A DNA stretch of 64,000 nucleotides from Photorhabdus namnaonensis (GTDB lineage Bacteria > Pseudomonadota > Gammaproteobacteria > Enterobacterales > Enterobacteriaceae): NCBI RefSeq assembly GCF_001684335.1, contig NZ_LOIC01000077.1:1-64000 (forward strand). Reading direction: 5' to 3'. A program made the translations under genes and the position numbers. Each line of letters starts with the position of its first letter. Position 1 is the stretch's first letter. Shown here one piece after another: positions 44,141 through 52,693 of the stretch. The notes under the pieces were generated by a model. The model was given only the letters and a program-made list of their open reading frames with translations, was not told the DNA's origin and did no database searches.

Positions 44141-45571
44141 TTAGGGCTGATAAGTGCCGACCCCGATTTCATCTTCTTTACGGGTGCGGGCTATAACGGA
44201 CTCAGGTGATTCGTGTGTACGAAGATCCATTTGATCTTCGGTACGGGTAACTTTACCGCGTAGTGAGTTGGCGTAGACGTCAACAATTTCAACATCAACG
44301 AATTTGCCAATCATATCAGGCTGGCCTTCAAAGTTGACAACCCGATTGTTTTCGGTACGGCCAGAAAGTTCCATCACATTCTTACGGGAAGTTCCTTCAA
44401 CCAGAATACGTTGTACACTGCCTAACATAGCACGGCTGTAGCTCATTGCTTGTTGGTTGATACGTTGTTGTAACAGGTAAAGACGCTGTTTCTTCTCTTC
44501 TTCGCTGACATCATCAGGCAGATCGGCTGCTGGCGTTCCCGGACGAGCAGAATAGATGAAGCTGTAGCTCATATCGAAATTGACATCAGCGATCAGTTTC
44601 ATGGTTTTCTCGAAGTCATCTTGGGTTTCACCTGGGAATCCGATAATGAAGTCAGAGCTTATCAAGATATCAGGACGTGCTTTACGCAGTTTGCGGATAA
44701 TGCTTTTATACTCGAGGGCTGTGTGGGCGCGTTTCATCAACGTCAGAATACGGTCCGAGCCACTTTGCACCGGCAGATGCAGGAAGCTAACCAATTCCGG
44801 TGTATCTTCGTAAACCGCGATAATATCGTCTGTAAACTCAATTGGGTGGCTAGTCGTAAAGCGAATACGGTCAATACCATCTATAGCCGCTACCAAACGA
44901 ATTAACTCAGCGAAAGAGCAGATATCACCATCATAAGTGGTGCCACGATAAGCGTTCACGTTCTGACCGAGAAGATTGACTTCACGTACGCCTTGCGCGG
45001 CAAGCTGCGCGATTTCAAACAGTACATCATCGCATGGGCGGCTAACTTCTTCTCCGCGGGTATAAGGGACGACACAGAAAGTACAGTATTTGTTGCAGCC
45101 TTCCATAATAGAAACAAAAGCAGACGGACCTTCAGCACGCGGTTCAGGCAGACGGTCAAATTTCTCGATTTCCGGGAAGCTGATATCAACAACCGGGCTG
45201 CGGGTGCCTTTCACCTGGTTGATCATCTCAGGTAAACGGTGCAATGTTTGCGGCCCGAAAATAATATCTACACATTGAGCGCGTTGACGGATGAAATCCC
45301 CTTCCTGAGAGGCGACACAGCCACCGACTCCAATGATGATATCTGGATTAGTATCTTTTAGGTTTTTCCAGCGGCCTAATTGATGGAAAACCTTTTCCTG
45401 TGCTTTTTCGCGGATTGAACAGGTATTTAATAGCAAAATGTCTGCTTCTTCGGCGACATCGGTTAACTGATAACCGTGAGTACTTTCCAGCAGGTCGGCC
45501 ATTTTAGATGAATCATATTCATTCATCTGACAGCCCCAAGTTTTAATATACAGTTTTTTGATCGTCGACAT
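44141..45571 (-). CDS. miaB: tRNA-2-methylthio-N6-dimethylallyladenosine synthase MiaB
   Basis: MiaB is a radical-SAM methylthiotransferase acting on i6A37 of tRNAs. The N-terminal cluster Cys residues lie in [19 protein letters not shown] and GGCVAS; the radical-SAM motif is CNKYCTFC. The C-terminal TRAM domain begins near LVEGTSRKN. Start: [13 protein letters not shown] at 45571 or MHKKMSTI at 45583; neither has a clear ribosome-binding site and I prefer the one giving the E. coli length. Divergent from ubiF. Confidence 0.95.
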   Translation of the reverse strand: MSTIKKLYIKTWGCQMNEYDSSKMADLLESTHGYQLTDVAEEADILLLNTCSIREKAQEKVFHQLGRWKNLKDTNPDIIIGVGGCVASQEGDFIRQRAQCVDIIFGPQTLHRLPEMINQVKGTRSPVVDISFPEIEKFDRLPEPRAEGPSAFVSIMEGCNKYCTFCVVPYTRGEEVSRPCDDVLFEIAQLAAQGVREVNLLGQNVNAYRGTTYDGDICSFAELIRLVAAIDGIDRIRFTTSHPIEFTDDIIAVYEDTPELVSFLHLPVQSGSDRILTLMKRAHTALEYKSIIRKLRKARPDILISSDFIIGFPGETQDDFEKTMKLIADVNFDMSYSFIYSARPGTPAADLPDDVSEEEKKQRLYLLQQRINQQAMSYSRAMLGSVQRILVEGTSRKNVMELSGRTENNRVVNFEGQPDMIGKFVDVEIVDVYANSLRGKVTRTEDQMDLRTHESPESVIARTRKEDEIGVGTYQP

Positions 45572-45760
45572 TTTCTTGTGCATCCGAGCTTTCTACCGTG
45601 CTGAAAAGTGTTATTACACGGCAAAAGCAATTGTGTATTAGGCATAAAGTTGTCGGGTATTGTAGTCATTTGCAGGAGCAGTGACCAGACTGTTAAACAG
45701 GATATTCTCTACCGGAGAATTAAAAATTCGGTACACTGTACTAATCAATGGGTTAATAGC

Positions 45761-46951
45761 ATGACTGAGATGAATAATTCACAACAGATTTTTGATGTAG
45801 TGGTGGTTGGTGCTGGCATGATCGGCGCTGCAACAGCATTGGGGCTGGCACAGGAGGGTTGGACAGTTGCTTTATTGGATCATCAACCACCACAATCTTA
45901 TGATGCACAGAGTCATCCTGATGTACGTGTATCTGCGATCAGTTGTGCTTCTGTCGATTTGTTCAAACAACTTGGCGCATGGGATGCGGTATTGCAGATG
46001 CGCAGCGCGCCGTATCGTACATTAGAGACCTGGGAACAGAATGATTCTAATTTGGTGTTTGATGCCCAAAGCCTAGGGTTGCCTGAGTTGGGCTATATGG
46101 TTGAAAACCGTATCTTGCAACTGGCTTTGTGGCAGCAGTTTGAAAAATATCCCAATTTGACTTTGCTATGCCCGGCAGTATTGCAATCAATGCAGTGGCA
46201 GAAAGTGGGTTGGTTAGTGACTCTGGCTGACGGAACAGAAATGACGGCTCGCTTGATTGTCGGGGCTGATGGTGTTCGTTCTCAGGTTCGGCAAATGGCA
46301 GGAATTGGCAGTCATGGCTGGCAGTACAGACAGTCTTGTATGTTGATCACGGTAAAAACAGAACAGCCACAGCAGGATATTACCTGGCAGCAGTTTTTTC
46401 CTTCTGGCCCAAGGGCGTTTCTTCCACTATTTAATCAATGGGCTTCGCTGGTGTGGTATGACAAACCGGCACGCATACGACAATTACAGGCAATGTCGAT
46501 GGCTCAACTTGAGCAGGAAATTTTTCAGGCGTTTCCTGTACGGCTAGGTAAAGTGACCCCCGTTGCCGCCGGTTCATTTCCTTTGGCTCGTCATCATGCT
46601 AACAATTATGTGCGTGAAGGATTAGTATTGTTGGGAGATGCGGCTCATACCATTAATCCTCTAGCCGGGCAGGGAGTAAATCTTGGTTATCGGGATGTGA
46701 ATACTCTGCTTGATGTTTTGGTGAAGGCGAAAGAATTAACAGAGCAGTGGGATTCATTGGAAGTGTTGATGCGTTATCAGCGTCGCAGAATGCCGGATAA
46801 CCTGATGATGCAAGCTGGAATGGATCTATTTTACACCGTGTTCAGTAATGAGCTGCCAGGGTTGAAAGTTGTTCGTAATCTGGCGCTGATGGCAGCTCAA
46901 CGGGCTGGCGTAATGAAAAAAGCGGTGCTTAAGTATGCGTTAGGATTGTAA
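45761..46951 (+). CDS. ubiF: 3-demethoxyubiquinol 3-hydroxylase UbiF
   Basis: UbiF is the flavin monooxygenase that adds a hydroxyl to the ubiquinone ring (C6 in older numbering). FAD motifs: VVGAGMIGAATALGLA (GxGxxG), the DG motif in VGADGVRSQVRQMAG and GLVLLGDAAHTINPLAGQG. Start at 45761 (MTEMNNSQQ) or nine bases on; the open frame further up to 45608 does not match the family. 396 residues against 391 in E. coli. As in E. coli it faces the tRNA gene cluster, here interrupted by the prophage. Confidence 0.95.
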   Translation: MTEMNNSQQIFDVVVVGAGMIGAATALGLAQEGWTVALLDHQPPQSYDAQSHPDVRVSAISCASVDLFKQLGAWDAVLQMRSAPYRTLETWEQNDSNLVFDAQSLGLPELGYMVENRILQLALWQQFEKYPNLTLLCPAVLQSMQWQKVGWLVTLADGTEMTARLIVGADGVRSQVRQMAGIGSHGWQYRQSCMLITVKTEQPQQDITWQQFFPSGPRAFLPLFNQWASLVWYDKPARIRQLQAMSMAQLEQEIFQAFPVRLGKVTPVAAGSFPLARHHANNYVREGLVLLGDAAHTINPLAGQGVNLGYRDVNTLLDVLVKAKELTEQWDSLEVLMRYQRRRMPDNLMMQAGMDLFYTVFSNELPGLKVVRNLALMAAQRAGVMKKAVLKYALGL

Positions 46952-47089
46952 CCGTATAGATTGGTAGTGAAGATCACAAGCACGTCGTAAATTTGTTTAT
47001 GGCGTGGACAATTTACTTTTCTTCTATATATGCAATAAATATATGCACTTACGAACGGAAAAAAACAGAAGGGACTTGAAAAGCGAAAA

Positions 47090-47112
47090 CCCGCTTGTTG
47101 CAAGCGGGCTTT
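47090..47112 (-). terminator. Terminator of the tRNA-Gln transcript
   Basis: CCCGCTTG (47090-47097) pairs with CAAGCGGG (47101-47108) around TTG, and the minus strand continues TTTTCGCTTTTC. It lies just beyond the tRNA 3' CCA, as the native chromosomal terminator of the tRNA operon. Confidence 0.85.
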
Positions 47113-47119
47113 CTGAATA

Positions 47120-47168
47120 TGGCTGGGGTACCAGGATTCGAACCTGGGAATGCCGGAATCAGAATCCG
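47120..47168 (-). other. attL: 49-nt 3' part of tRNA-Gln(CTG)
   Basis: Read on the minus strand, this begins CGGATTCTGATTCCGGCATT and continues through the T-arm (GGTTCGAATCC) to GTACCCCAGCCA. This is the anticodon arm with anticodon CTG, variable loop, T arm and 3' acceptor strand with CCA of tRNA-Gln; the 5' acceptor strand and D arm are missing. It stops abruptly where prophage sequence starts. In E. coli glnX occupies this place after ubiF. The complete tRNA should be restored at the far (right) prophage end, outside the window. Confidence 0.92.
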
Positions 47169-47276
47169 ATACAAGTTATATATAAATCAATTGGTTATAA
47201 AAATTTGAAAGAATATACAGTATAAAAACGTAAATATAAATCCTTTTATCTCAACTATTTAACTATTTCAATTCCT

Positions 47277-48305
47277 CTATATTCTTTCATTTTTATTGAT
47301 TTTTGGAAGGTCTAGGGTAGGGGTTATCTTTGTTTTGCGATCATAAACTTTTACTTGAGATTCGGTTTTGTGACCACTGAATAATTGTTTGTCTTTTGAG
47401 CTTCCTTCAAAATCTGAGATTGCTTTAGCTTTGATATCATGAAACGTGAAATCAATTTTTCTTCCTAATATTTCCGCTGCTTTCTCTTTGGCTTCCCTCC
47501 AGTGATTATCGAAACCTGATTTCGTGAATTGATTACCGTCTGCATTCAAAATGACATGGGATTGTGTTGACGTGGGAGGGAATAGTTTTGCTGCGTAATT
47601 TATAGTTTCGCGTAATCTATCAGTCCATTGCTTTATCTGCTTAGCTCCTGTTTTCCCTTGCTTAATATAAATCCCTTGTTCTGATATCTGGTTATGCTTT
47701 AGCTTCAATATATCTCCGATCCTCGACGCGCATAGATATGATATCTCCATAGCTATTTTAACAACAGGGGAAGATACATCATAAGCGACCTGGTATTCTT
47801 CGTCTGTGATATATTTTTCTCTGTTTTTTAGTGAGAACTTTTTTACCCCCGAACACGGATTCATCTTGCAATAACCTCTCTCATATCCCCAGCAAAATGC
47901 TACAGACATATAAGATAGTTCATGATTAGCCTGTGTTTTACTTTGAGTTCCCCTTATATCCATATACTGCCTAATATGTTCTGGTTTAATATTATCAGCA
48001 TTAATATGACCAAAAACTTTTAGAATATTTTTTGCTCCCTGTAATTTATCTTTCTGAGAACGAGCTGATAATTCAGTAAATGCGGGGCTATTCAAGTGCA
48101 TTCCCCACAATTTAGAGAATGTCATTACTATTTTTTGGTTTGCTATTTCTCCATCATATTTGGCCCATAATTCGGTCATGCTCATTGTTATAGGGCCAAG
48201 TGTGATTGTTTTATTATCTTTGGTTTTTAAGTAATAAGCATATTTGGTTTTTGATACGCGTGTGGGTAGCTTGTTATCATTATGATCTTTGCGCTTCCTT
48301 GCCAT
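47277..48305 (-). CDS. int: Prophage tyrosine recombinase (integrase)
   Basis: A 342-residue tyrosine recombinase that would integrate the phage at tRNA-Gln. A core-binding SAM-like domain (about 60-150) precedes the catalytic domain: Arg195 in SRIGDIL, Lys218 in KQGKTG, His289 in FHDIKAK, His312 in SGHKTE and the nucleophile Tyr321 in KVYDRK. The usual second Arg (HxxR) is Lys292. It sits 108 bp from attL and overlaps the upstream DUF4224 gene by 26 bases, so it is read at the end of the pL operon. Confidence 0.94.
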   Translation of the reverse strand: MARKRKDHNDNKLPTRVSKTKYAYYLKTKDNKTITLGPITMSMTELWAKYDGEIANQKIVMTFSKLWGMHLNSPAFTELSARSQKDKLQGAKNILKVFGHINADNIKPEHIRQYMDIRGTQSKTQANHELSYMSVAFCWGYERGYCKMNPCSGVKKFSLKNREKYITDEEYQVAYDVSSPVVKIAMEISYLCASRIGDILKLKHNQISEQGIYIKQGKTGAKQIKQWTDRLRETINYAAKLFPPTSTQSHVILNADGNQFTKSGFDNHWREAKEKAAEILGRKIDFTFHDIKAKAISDFEGSSKDKQLFSGHKTESQVKVYDRKTKITPTLDLPKINKNERI

Positions 48306-48522
48306 TAATTAATGCTCCAAAATCAGGTGTTTCAAAATTCGCATTAGCTTGATTAATAGTATATTTTCCAGTAATCGCAGTTCTAATAACAATGGGCTTA
48401 CCAAGTCTATTGACATAATGATGAACGTGATTGTTTATTAGCCACTTTATTTGCTGGCTTTTTTGCTTAAATCCTGTTATTGAAAAAAGTTCAATATCAG
48501 TCAGATAAATAGGATCGCTCAT
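48280..48522 (-). CDS. DUF4224 protein, possible excisionase
   Basis: An 80-residue protein starting MSDPIYLTDIELFSITGFKQ; the LTDxEL-x-TG-x-KQ-x-QIKWL pattern with NRLGKPIVIR is the DUF4224 signature. DUF4224 genes are common just upstream of phage integrases, and an Xis-like role has been guessed; I cannot show it. It overlaps int by 26 bases. Confidence 0.75.
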   Translation of the reverse strand: MSDPIYLTDIELFSITGFKQKSQQIKWLINNHVHHYVNRLGKPIVIRTAITGKYTINQANANFETPDFGALINGKEAQRS

Positions 48523-48526
48523 TTGT

Positions 48527-48745
48527 CTATCCTTCTTTTTGCAAATTTCTCACATAATAAGAAAGCCAGTTTTTCGGACTGGCTTTTCTCCTCTGATGCT
48601 CAGACATAATTAATTTGAATTTCTGTGTATATTTATCGAGTATTGCTGTGACTGCTTTATCGTCGTATTTGCTGAGAGATGTCAGCTCGCTTAAGCATTC
48701 CTTTGCTATTTTTCGACGTCCATTTTCAAGAACTTGTTCGTTCAT
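48527..48745 (-). CDS. Small charged prophage protein, unknown
   Basis: A 72-residue protein rich in Lys, Glu and Ser (ending NWLSYYVRNLQKEG), predicted mostly helical, no recognised family. It lies between the DUF4224 gene and a 79-residue gene whose stop overlaps its ATG by 4 bases. It is real by operon spacing rather than by homology. Confidence 0.55.
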   Translation of the reverse strand: MNEQVLENGRRKIAKECLSELTSLSKYDDKAVTAILDKYTQKFKLIMSEHQRRKASPKNWLSYYVRNLQKEG

Positions 48746-48981
48746 AGTTCGACGAGAGTTTCTTTCCAGTCCATATCTTCCAAATCAACAATAGCTACAA
48801 TTTCATATTGAGATTGTTGTGATTCAGAGTCCCAGTATCCTTTTAATTCAGACGGCTTTTTATTCCATGCCAATACAATTCCCTTGTTTTCTGTGACTAT
48901 AAATTTAGTCCAAAACGGAACTAATAATTCAATGCCAAAGTAGTTAACTGCGATCGGCTTTATTAAGCTGATTAATTTCAT
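48742..48981 (-). CDS. Small prophage protein, unknown
   Basis: 79 residues with a hydrophobic N-terminal half and an acidic C-terminus (VDLEDMDWKETLVEL). AAGGAA lies about 10 bases before the ATG. It overlaps the end of the dam gene by 38 bases and the next gene by 4. No family is recognised. Confidence 0.5.
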   Translation of the reverse strand: MKLISLIKPIAVNYFGIELLVPFWTKFIVTENKGIVLAWNKKPSELKGYWDSESQQSQYEIVAIVDLEDMDWKETLVEL

Positions 48982-49519
48982 GTGACTTTATTTCCTTTAA
49001 TATGTTTGAGCCAGTTGATATTAGTTCATCCCTATCAACTGTCGTGAATATACAGCGCGGTTTTATAAACGGACGCCAGATCAACAGCAAGCTCCCTTTA
49101 TTATTTCCGTTTACCGGTCTTCCATTACCGGCATTAATAAATGAAATCCTGCCGCCTGTTATTAATCTAATTTCATCAACGCTTTCCATAGCTAATTTAA
49201 ACCACCCCACGGATGTATCGGCTGGGACTAACATAACAACAGTCTGTAATTGCTTCCTGCGTTGTTCTGTTGCCTTTAATATCCACGGACCAATATTAGA
49301 ATAGGGCGGGTTACAATATATTGATCCGCAACTCACCCAATCACATTCAAGCGCATCATCTCGTTCCGTGAGATAATGAGCACATAAAGAATTTTTATAA
49401 TCGGCGGCGGCATCTAAATAAAAACCAAACTCTATGTCTAATGCTGTAAATATTTCAACCGGGGTTTGCCATCTGTCTCGAAATTCTTCCGGTGTATTGC
49501 TACCTCCGAAGTCTGCCAT
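48944..49519 (-). CDS. Phage DNA N6-adenine methyltransferase (Dam type)
   Basis: A 191-residue member of the phage Dam methyltransferase family (DNA_N_6_Adenine_MTase). The catalytic motif IV is NPPYSNIGPW (70-79) and the start GGSNTPEEFRDRWQTPVEIF is family-typical. It probably methylates adenine in a short site, perhaps GATC, to guard phage DNA or shift expression. No cognate nuclease is seen nearby, so it is a solitary methylase. Confidence 0.88.
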   Translation of the reverse strand: MADFGGSNTPEEFRDRWQTPVEIFTALDIEFGFYLDAAADYKNSLCAHYLTERDDALECDWVSCGSIYCNPPYSNIGPWILKATEQRRKQLQTVVMLVPADTSVGWFKLAMESVDEIRLITGGRISFINAGNGRPVNGNNKGSLLLIWRPFIKPRCIFTTVDRDELISTGSNILKEIKSHEINQLNKADRS

Positions 49520-49528
49520 AAATTAACC

Positions 49529-49783
49529 TTATTTTATTTTCAATGAAATTTCTGTTGCAAACTGATTTATTTTATCACTCATATCTTGCAGTGATTTAAT
49601 ATCATCGCGACGAATTTCTAATAAAATTAGCTTCTTAATTAATTGCTCTAAACGAGGATAATAGCCAATTGTTTGCAATCTTTCTTGACCGATGTTTTTA
49701 CCCTCCTTATTTATTTTAATCTCATTAAGTATAAACTGATACTCATCTGATGTGATGACATATTTATCTAATCTTATTTCCAT
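49529..49783 (-). CDS. Small prophage protein, unknown
   Basis: 84 residues, Lys/Ile/Leu-rich, with amphipathic helical stretches (LEQLIKKLILLEIRRDDIKSL). It lies 9 bases before dam and 2 bases after the preceding gene's stop, in the leftward operon. Not recognised. Confidence 0.5.
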   Translation of the reverse strand: MEIRLDKYVITSDEYQFILNEIKINKEGKNIGQERLQTIGYYPRLEQLIKKLILLEIRRDDIKSLQDMSDKINQFATEISLKIK

Positions 49784-49785
49784 AA

Positions 49786-50001
49786 TTAATCACTCCAGTA
49801 AGACAATGATTCTTTCGCTGCATCGTGAGGATGAATATATTTCCAGTCTCCGTCTTTCCTTGAATATGCCTCGATCTCACATGCAGCCGCTTCTTTCGCT
49901 TCTGATAAACTCATTCCGCGATACATGAGAGTATTTATCACATATCGCTTGAACATTCGTTTCCAGATAAAGTAAAAATGGTTGCAGAGATAATCATTCA
50001 T
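49786..50001 (-). CDS. Small prophage protein, unknown
   Basis: 71 residues from MNDYLCNHFYF at 50001, chosen because GAGGATG precedes it and it overlaps the upstream gene's stop by 8 bases. The sequence has an aromatic, basic N-terminus and a middle RGMSLSEAKEAAACE helix. No family recognised. Confidence 0.5.
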   Translation of the reverse strand: MNDYLCNHFYFIWKRMFKRYVINTLMYRGMSLSEAKEAAACEIEAYSRKDGDWKYIHPHDAAKESLSYWSD

Positions 50002-50182
50002 TTTCATCCTCATCTTCAACATCTACCCAAATATCGACAACATCAGACATAAATTCATTAATTATTTGTTGCTGTTCATCATCTGTCATTCCTTTCCATT
50101 CTGCTTCTGTTATATTCAGCTCTGTTTGACTCATAGAGCCGATCATGTTTGTTTGAGCTTTAAGTATCATTTGTTTACTCAT
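49994..50182 (-). CDS. Small acidic prophage protein, unknown
   Basis: 62 residues with a very acidic C-terminus (DVVDIWVDVEDEDENE). Its start overlaps the preceding gene's stop by one base (50182), so it is translated by coupling. Acidic tails of this kind are common in DNA-mimic or protein-binding early phage proteins, but that is only a thought. Confidence 0.5.
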   Translation of the reverse strand: MSKQMILKAQTNMIGSMSQTELNITEAEWKGMTDDEQQQIINEFMSDVVDIWVDVEDEDENE

Positions 50183-50835
50183 TATTCAATCTCCGGCGCG
50201 TCAGGCTCGATAAACTCAGCCCAAGCCAATACTTTTTCATTTTCTTCCAATAAATCAACCCAATTTGAATAATCAGGATGCGAATATTCTCTTGCCCAGC
50301 CAACTACATGAACCCATTCATATTCATCATCTTCTAATGCCCAATCTGGTTTTTCTTCTTCACATTCATGTTCATTTTCCCCGGAAGGAGTTGACTTATT
50401 TACATAAATCAATGTTGAAACATGAAAATGTTCTTTTATTGATTCAGAAACAAATTCAGGTTTACCCGTTAATTCATCGTACTCATAATGACCAAACTTA
50501 AAAGTTTTTTTAATATAAGCCCAACATTTAACTTCTTCACCGACTTTAATTTCGGGATGTTCTGTGAAATTCCAGTCTATATTAAGCATTGACTCAATTT
50601 TTTCTATTACTTGGCCCGGCGAACCTGAATCATCTTCTGCTTTAATACCCGCCGCATCAGCTATAGCAGCAAGACCTTTGCAGGAATCATAAAACATTTC
50701 TTTATAGCTGTCGCGTTCTTTACGAAGAGATTCCAACTTGTCAGCAACATCATTCAAAATTAAATAATCGTCACAACTTGCTGTTCTTGCTAACTCGTGA
50801 CATGCGGATATTAAAGACTCTGTATTTTTAGTCAT
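50182..50835 (-). CDS. Prophage protein of unknown function, 217 aa
   Basis: The N-terminal part (about 1-70) is helical with a short coiled coil (KLESLRKERDSYKEMFYDSC); the rest is acidic and rich in Trp and Tyr (WALEDDEYEWVHVVGW). Such mosaic N-termini occur in lambdoid early-left accessory proteins. The C-terminus is acidic. I do not recognise a family. It lies in the leftward operon between a zinc-ribbon gene and a short acidic gene. Confidence 0.6.
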   Translation of the reverse strand: MTKNTESLISACHELARTASCDDYLILNDVADKLESLRKERDSYKEMFYDSCKGLAAIADAAGIKAEDDSGSPGQVIEKIESMLNIDWNFTEHPEIKVGEEVKCWAYIKKTFKFGHYEYDELTGKPEFVSESIKEHFHVSTLIYVNKSTPSGENEHECEEEKPDWALEDDEYEWVHVVGWAREYSHPDYSNWVDLLEENEKVLAWAEFIEPDAPEIE

Positions 50836-50840
50836 GATAA

Positions 50841-51278
50841 TTACCTTTTCTTAATAATCATATTTTCACAAATTTCTTTTGCTCGATGACAAGTGTCAAT
50901 ATCGAACCATCCAAAGTGACATTCACACTTATTAATTCCAAGACGCTTTGCTAGCAATTGATATGCATCCGTGCGCTCTAAATTCCATTTTTCCCGCATT
51001 TCCTCAAATTCCCTTTTTCCTCTCATTCGTGCTATCCGTGTGGCTTTATTTGCGAGAGTACCTAAAGGTATATCTGTATATGGGTGCATGCCGACATATG
51101 CCCCGCATGATGTGCATATATATATCCACGGCCATTTACTGTGGATTTTTCCGAATATCTTTTCATGATGAGCTATTGTTACATGGCCGCAGCAATAATG
51201 ACATCTGACAGGAATTGGTAGCGGGTCTTTAACCCGCTGTATTGCTTTTTCACATGGATTCCACGGTGTTTTCTCCAT
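50841..51278 (-). CDS. DUF3268-type zinc-finger protein
   Basis: A 145-residue protein with a zinc ribbon: Cys26/Cys29 (CHYC) and Cys55/Cys58 (CTSC), followed by GAYVGMHPYTDIPLGTLANKATR and a C-terminal LAKRLGINKCECHFGWFD. This arrangement is that of DUF3268 phage proteins. Nucleic-acid binding is likely but no function is known. Confidence 0.75.
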   Translation of the reverse strand: MEKTPWNPCEKAIQRVKDPLPIPVRCHYCCGHVTIAHHEKIFGKIHSKWPWIYICTSCGAYVGMHPYTDIPLGTLANKATRIARMRGKREFEEMREKWNLERTDAYQLLAKRLGINKCECHFGWFDIDTCHRAKEICENMIIKKR

Positions 51279-51303
51279 AATAAATCCTCAAGCTACAGTA
51301 TTA

Positions 51304-51777
51304 TTAAATCAGAGGGCTTTGTTGTGCCTCACCAAGAATGACAACTTTTGCTATTCGCTGCATGAATGTTTCTGTTGCTAATGCTCCTGAATAAACTTCA
51401 TAACATGATTCTCTGATTCCGATACCAAAAAGTTTTGTATTCAAATATTCTTGCGCCTTATGTTTAGCGTTTACTGTGTTCCACAATGAGCCATTAAAAA
51501 CCCTGCGCCGTATTGCTTTTTTATTGAAAACAACAGATTTTTCAAAAACTGGCAAAACAATAGTGCATCCAGCGAACCCCTCTGCTGTTCCTTTTTTATG
51601 CTCATAGCAGTGCGCAAGACCATCATACTCAGCAACGAAAATCCCGTCGCAAATTTCGTAGTATTTATCGAATTTAAATTTGTCTACAACAACACCCAGG
51701 CACCCTTTTGGAACTGCTTCTCCGTAAAACACTCCTGTAGTGTTTAAATTAAATACTTCGATGCTGTAAATTTTCAT
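51304..51777 (-). CDS. Prophage protein of unknown function, 157 aa
   Basis: Mixed alpha/beta-looking protein starting MKIYSIEVFNLNTTGVFYGE. Repeated short beta segments (GCLGVVVDKF, GCTIVLPVF) and a basic patch KKAIRRRVF are visible; no signal peptide or membrane segment. It follows the PP-loop gene after 56 bp. No family recognised. Confidence 0.55.
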   Translation of the reverse strand: MKIYSIEVFNLNTTGVFYGEAVPKGCLGVVVDKFKFDKYYEICDGIFVAEYDGLAHCYEHKKGTAEGFAGCTIVLPVFEKSVVFNKKAIRRRVFNGSLWNTVNAKHKAQEYLNTKLFGIGIRESCYEVYSGALATETFMQRIAKVVILGEAQQSPLI

Positions 51778-51833
51778 ATATCCTCCGCCATATAAAGGCT
51801 GGTTATTAATGGGTGGGGTTAAAATAGGTCTAA

Positions 51834-52670
51834 CTAAAATATTTCGCAGGATTCAGAGCAGGAACCGGTATCAAATTGTTTGGCTGCAACTATTTCTCGG
51901 TAGAGGTTTTGATAATCTGTATTTGAATACATTCGGGCTATGCCATCTAATGACAAATTCCCTCTATACATTATTTCTTTAGGTGTTTTTCTATGACCAT
52001 CCCTAACATGCTTCCCTTTAATGCAGTATTCTTCAAATACTCTTTTCATCATTGGTTCATCTTGACAGGCTAATCCTAGTTTTTTACTGCTTTTTTTGAT
52101 GCAGAACATGCAATTACCTAAATGCTCCGGTATTGTTAAATCAAATAATTGTCCTTTCCACCAATCTAAAATATCCTGCTTGTCAAAGTCAGAAATATCC
52201 GCCAGATAACTCACCCCATCCTTGCGGGTTAATCTCCGTGGCTCATCTGCACGAATACCAATCCATGTGTGATAGTTTCCTTTTCCGAAATTGTCATTGC
52301 AATAATCTCTGAATGGTCTCAATTTCAGTCTATCAGTACAGAATGCTCCTCCAATATACGGGGTTCCATATTTTTTTACCATTTCCGTGAATGGTTTTAA
52401 TACGGGCAGTCTCGTTTGAATATCTTTCGGTTCCCATACTGTATAGCTATTAGATGCGCCAAGTTCGGGGTTCATTTCAGCTTGTAATATTACTAGCGGA
52501 ATATCCCAGAATTTTACGACCTCCCTGATAAATCGATAAGTCATTGGGTGCTCACAGCCGGTATCCATAAATACATATTGAACATTCTCACCGGCTTTCC
52601 TGCGCTGTTCCATCATATATACGAGATATGCCGATGTCCTGCCGCCAGAAAAACTGACAACATTAATCAT
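51834..52670 (-). CDS. PAPS-reductase-like PP-loop protein
   Basis: A 278-residue protein of the PAPS reductase/adenine-nucleotide alpha-hydrolase superfamily. The PP-loop SFSGGRTSAY (6-15) binds the ATP pyrophosphate; FMDTGCEHPMTYRFIREV follows as in reductases. Cys111 (FCTDRLKLRPF), Cys187 and Cys190 (CMFC) and Cys202 could hold an iron-sulfur cluster, as in DndC/TtuA-like sulfur enzymes. No dnd partners are seen in the window. In phages such genes are of unknown role; thiolation or modification of nucleic acid is a guess. Confidence 0.85.
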   Translation of the reverse strand: MINVVSFSGGRTSAYLVYMMEQRRKAGENVQYVFMDTGCEHPMTYRFIREVVKFWDIPLVILQAEMNPELGASNSYTVWEPKDIQTRLPVLKPFTEMVKKYGTPYIGGAFCTDRLKLRPFRDYCNDNFGKGNYHTWIGIRADEPRRLTRKDGVSYLADISDFDKQDILDWWKGQLFDLTIPEHLGNCMFCIKKSSKKLGLACQDEPMMKRVFEEYCIKGKHVRDGHRKTPKEIMYRGNLSLDGIARMYSNTDYQNLYREIVAAKQFDTGSCSESCEIF

Positions 52671-52693
52671 GATATTACCCTTAATTGAATAAT

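Noticed and set aside
45608-45760. Extended N-terminus of UbiF
   Set aside because: Those 51 codons do not match the family and cover the miaB-ubiF promoter region.
47120-47168. Complete tRNA gene
   Set aside because: The D arm and 5' acceptor strand are absent; only the 3' part is present.
51834-52670. Dnd phosphorothioation system
   Set aside because: Only a DndC-like PP-loop protein is present; dndB, dndD, dndE and an IscS-type partner are not in the window.
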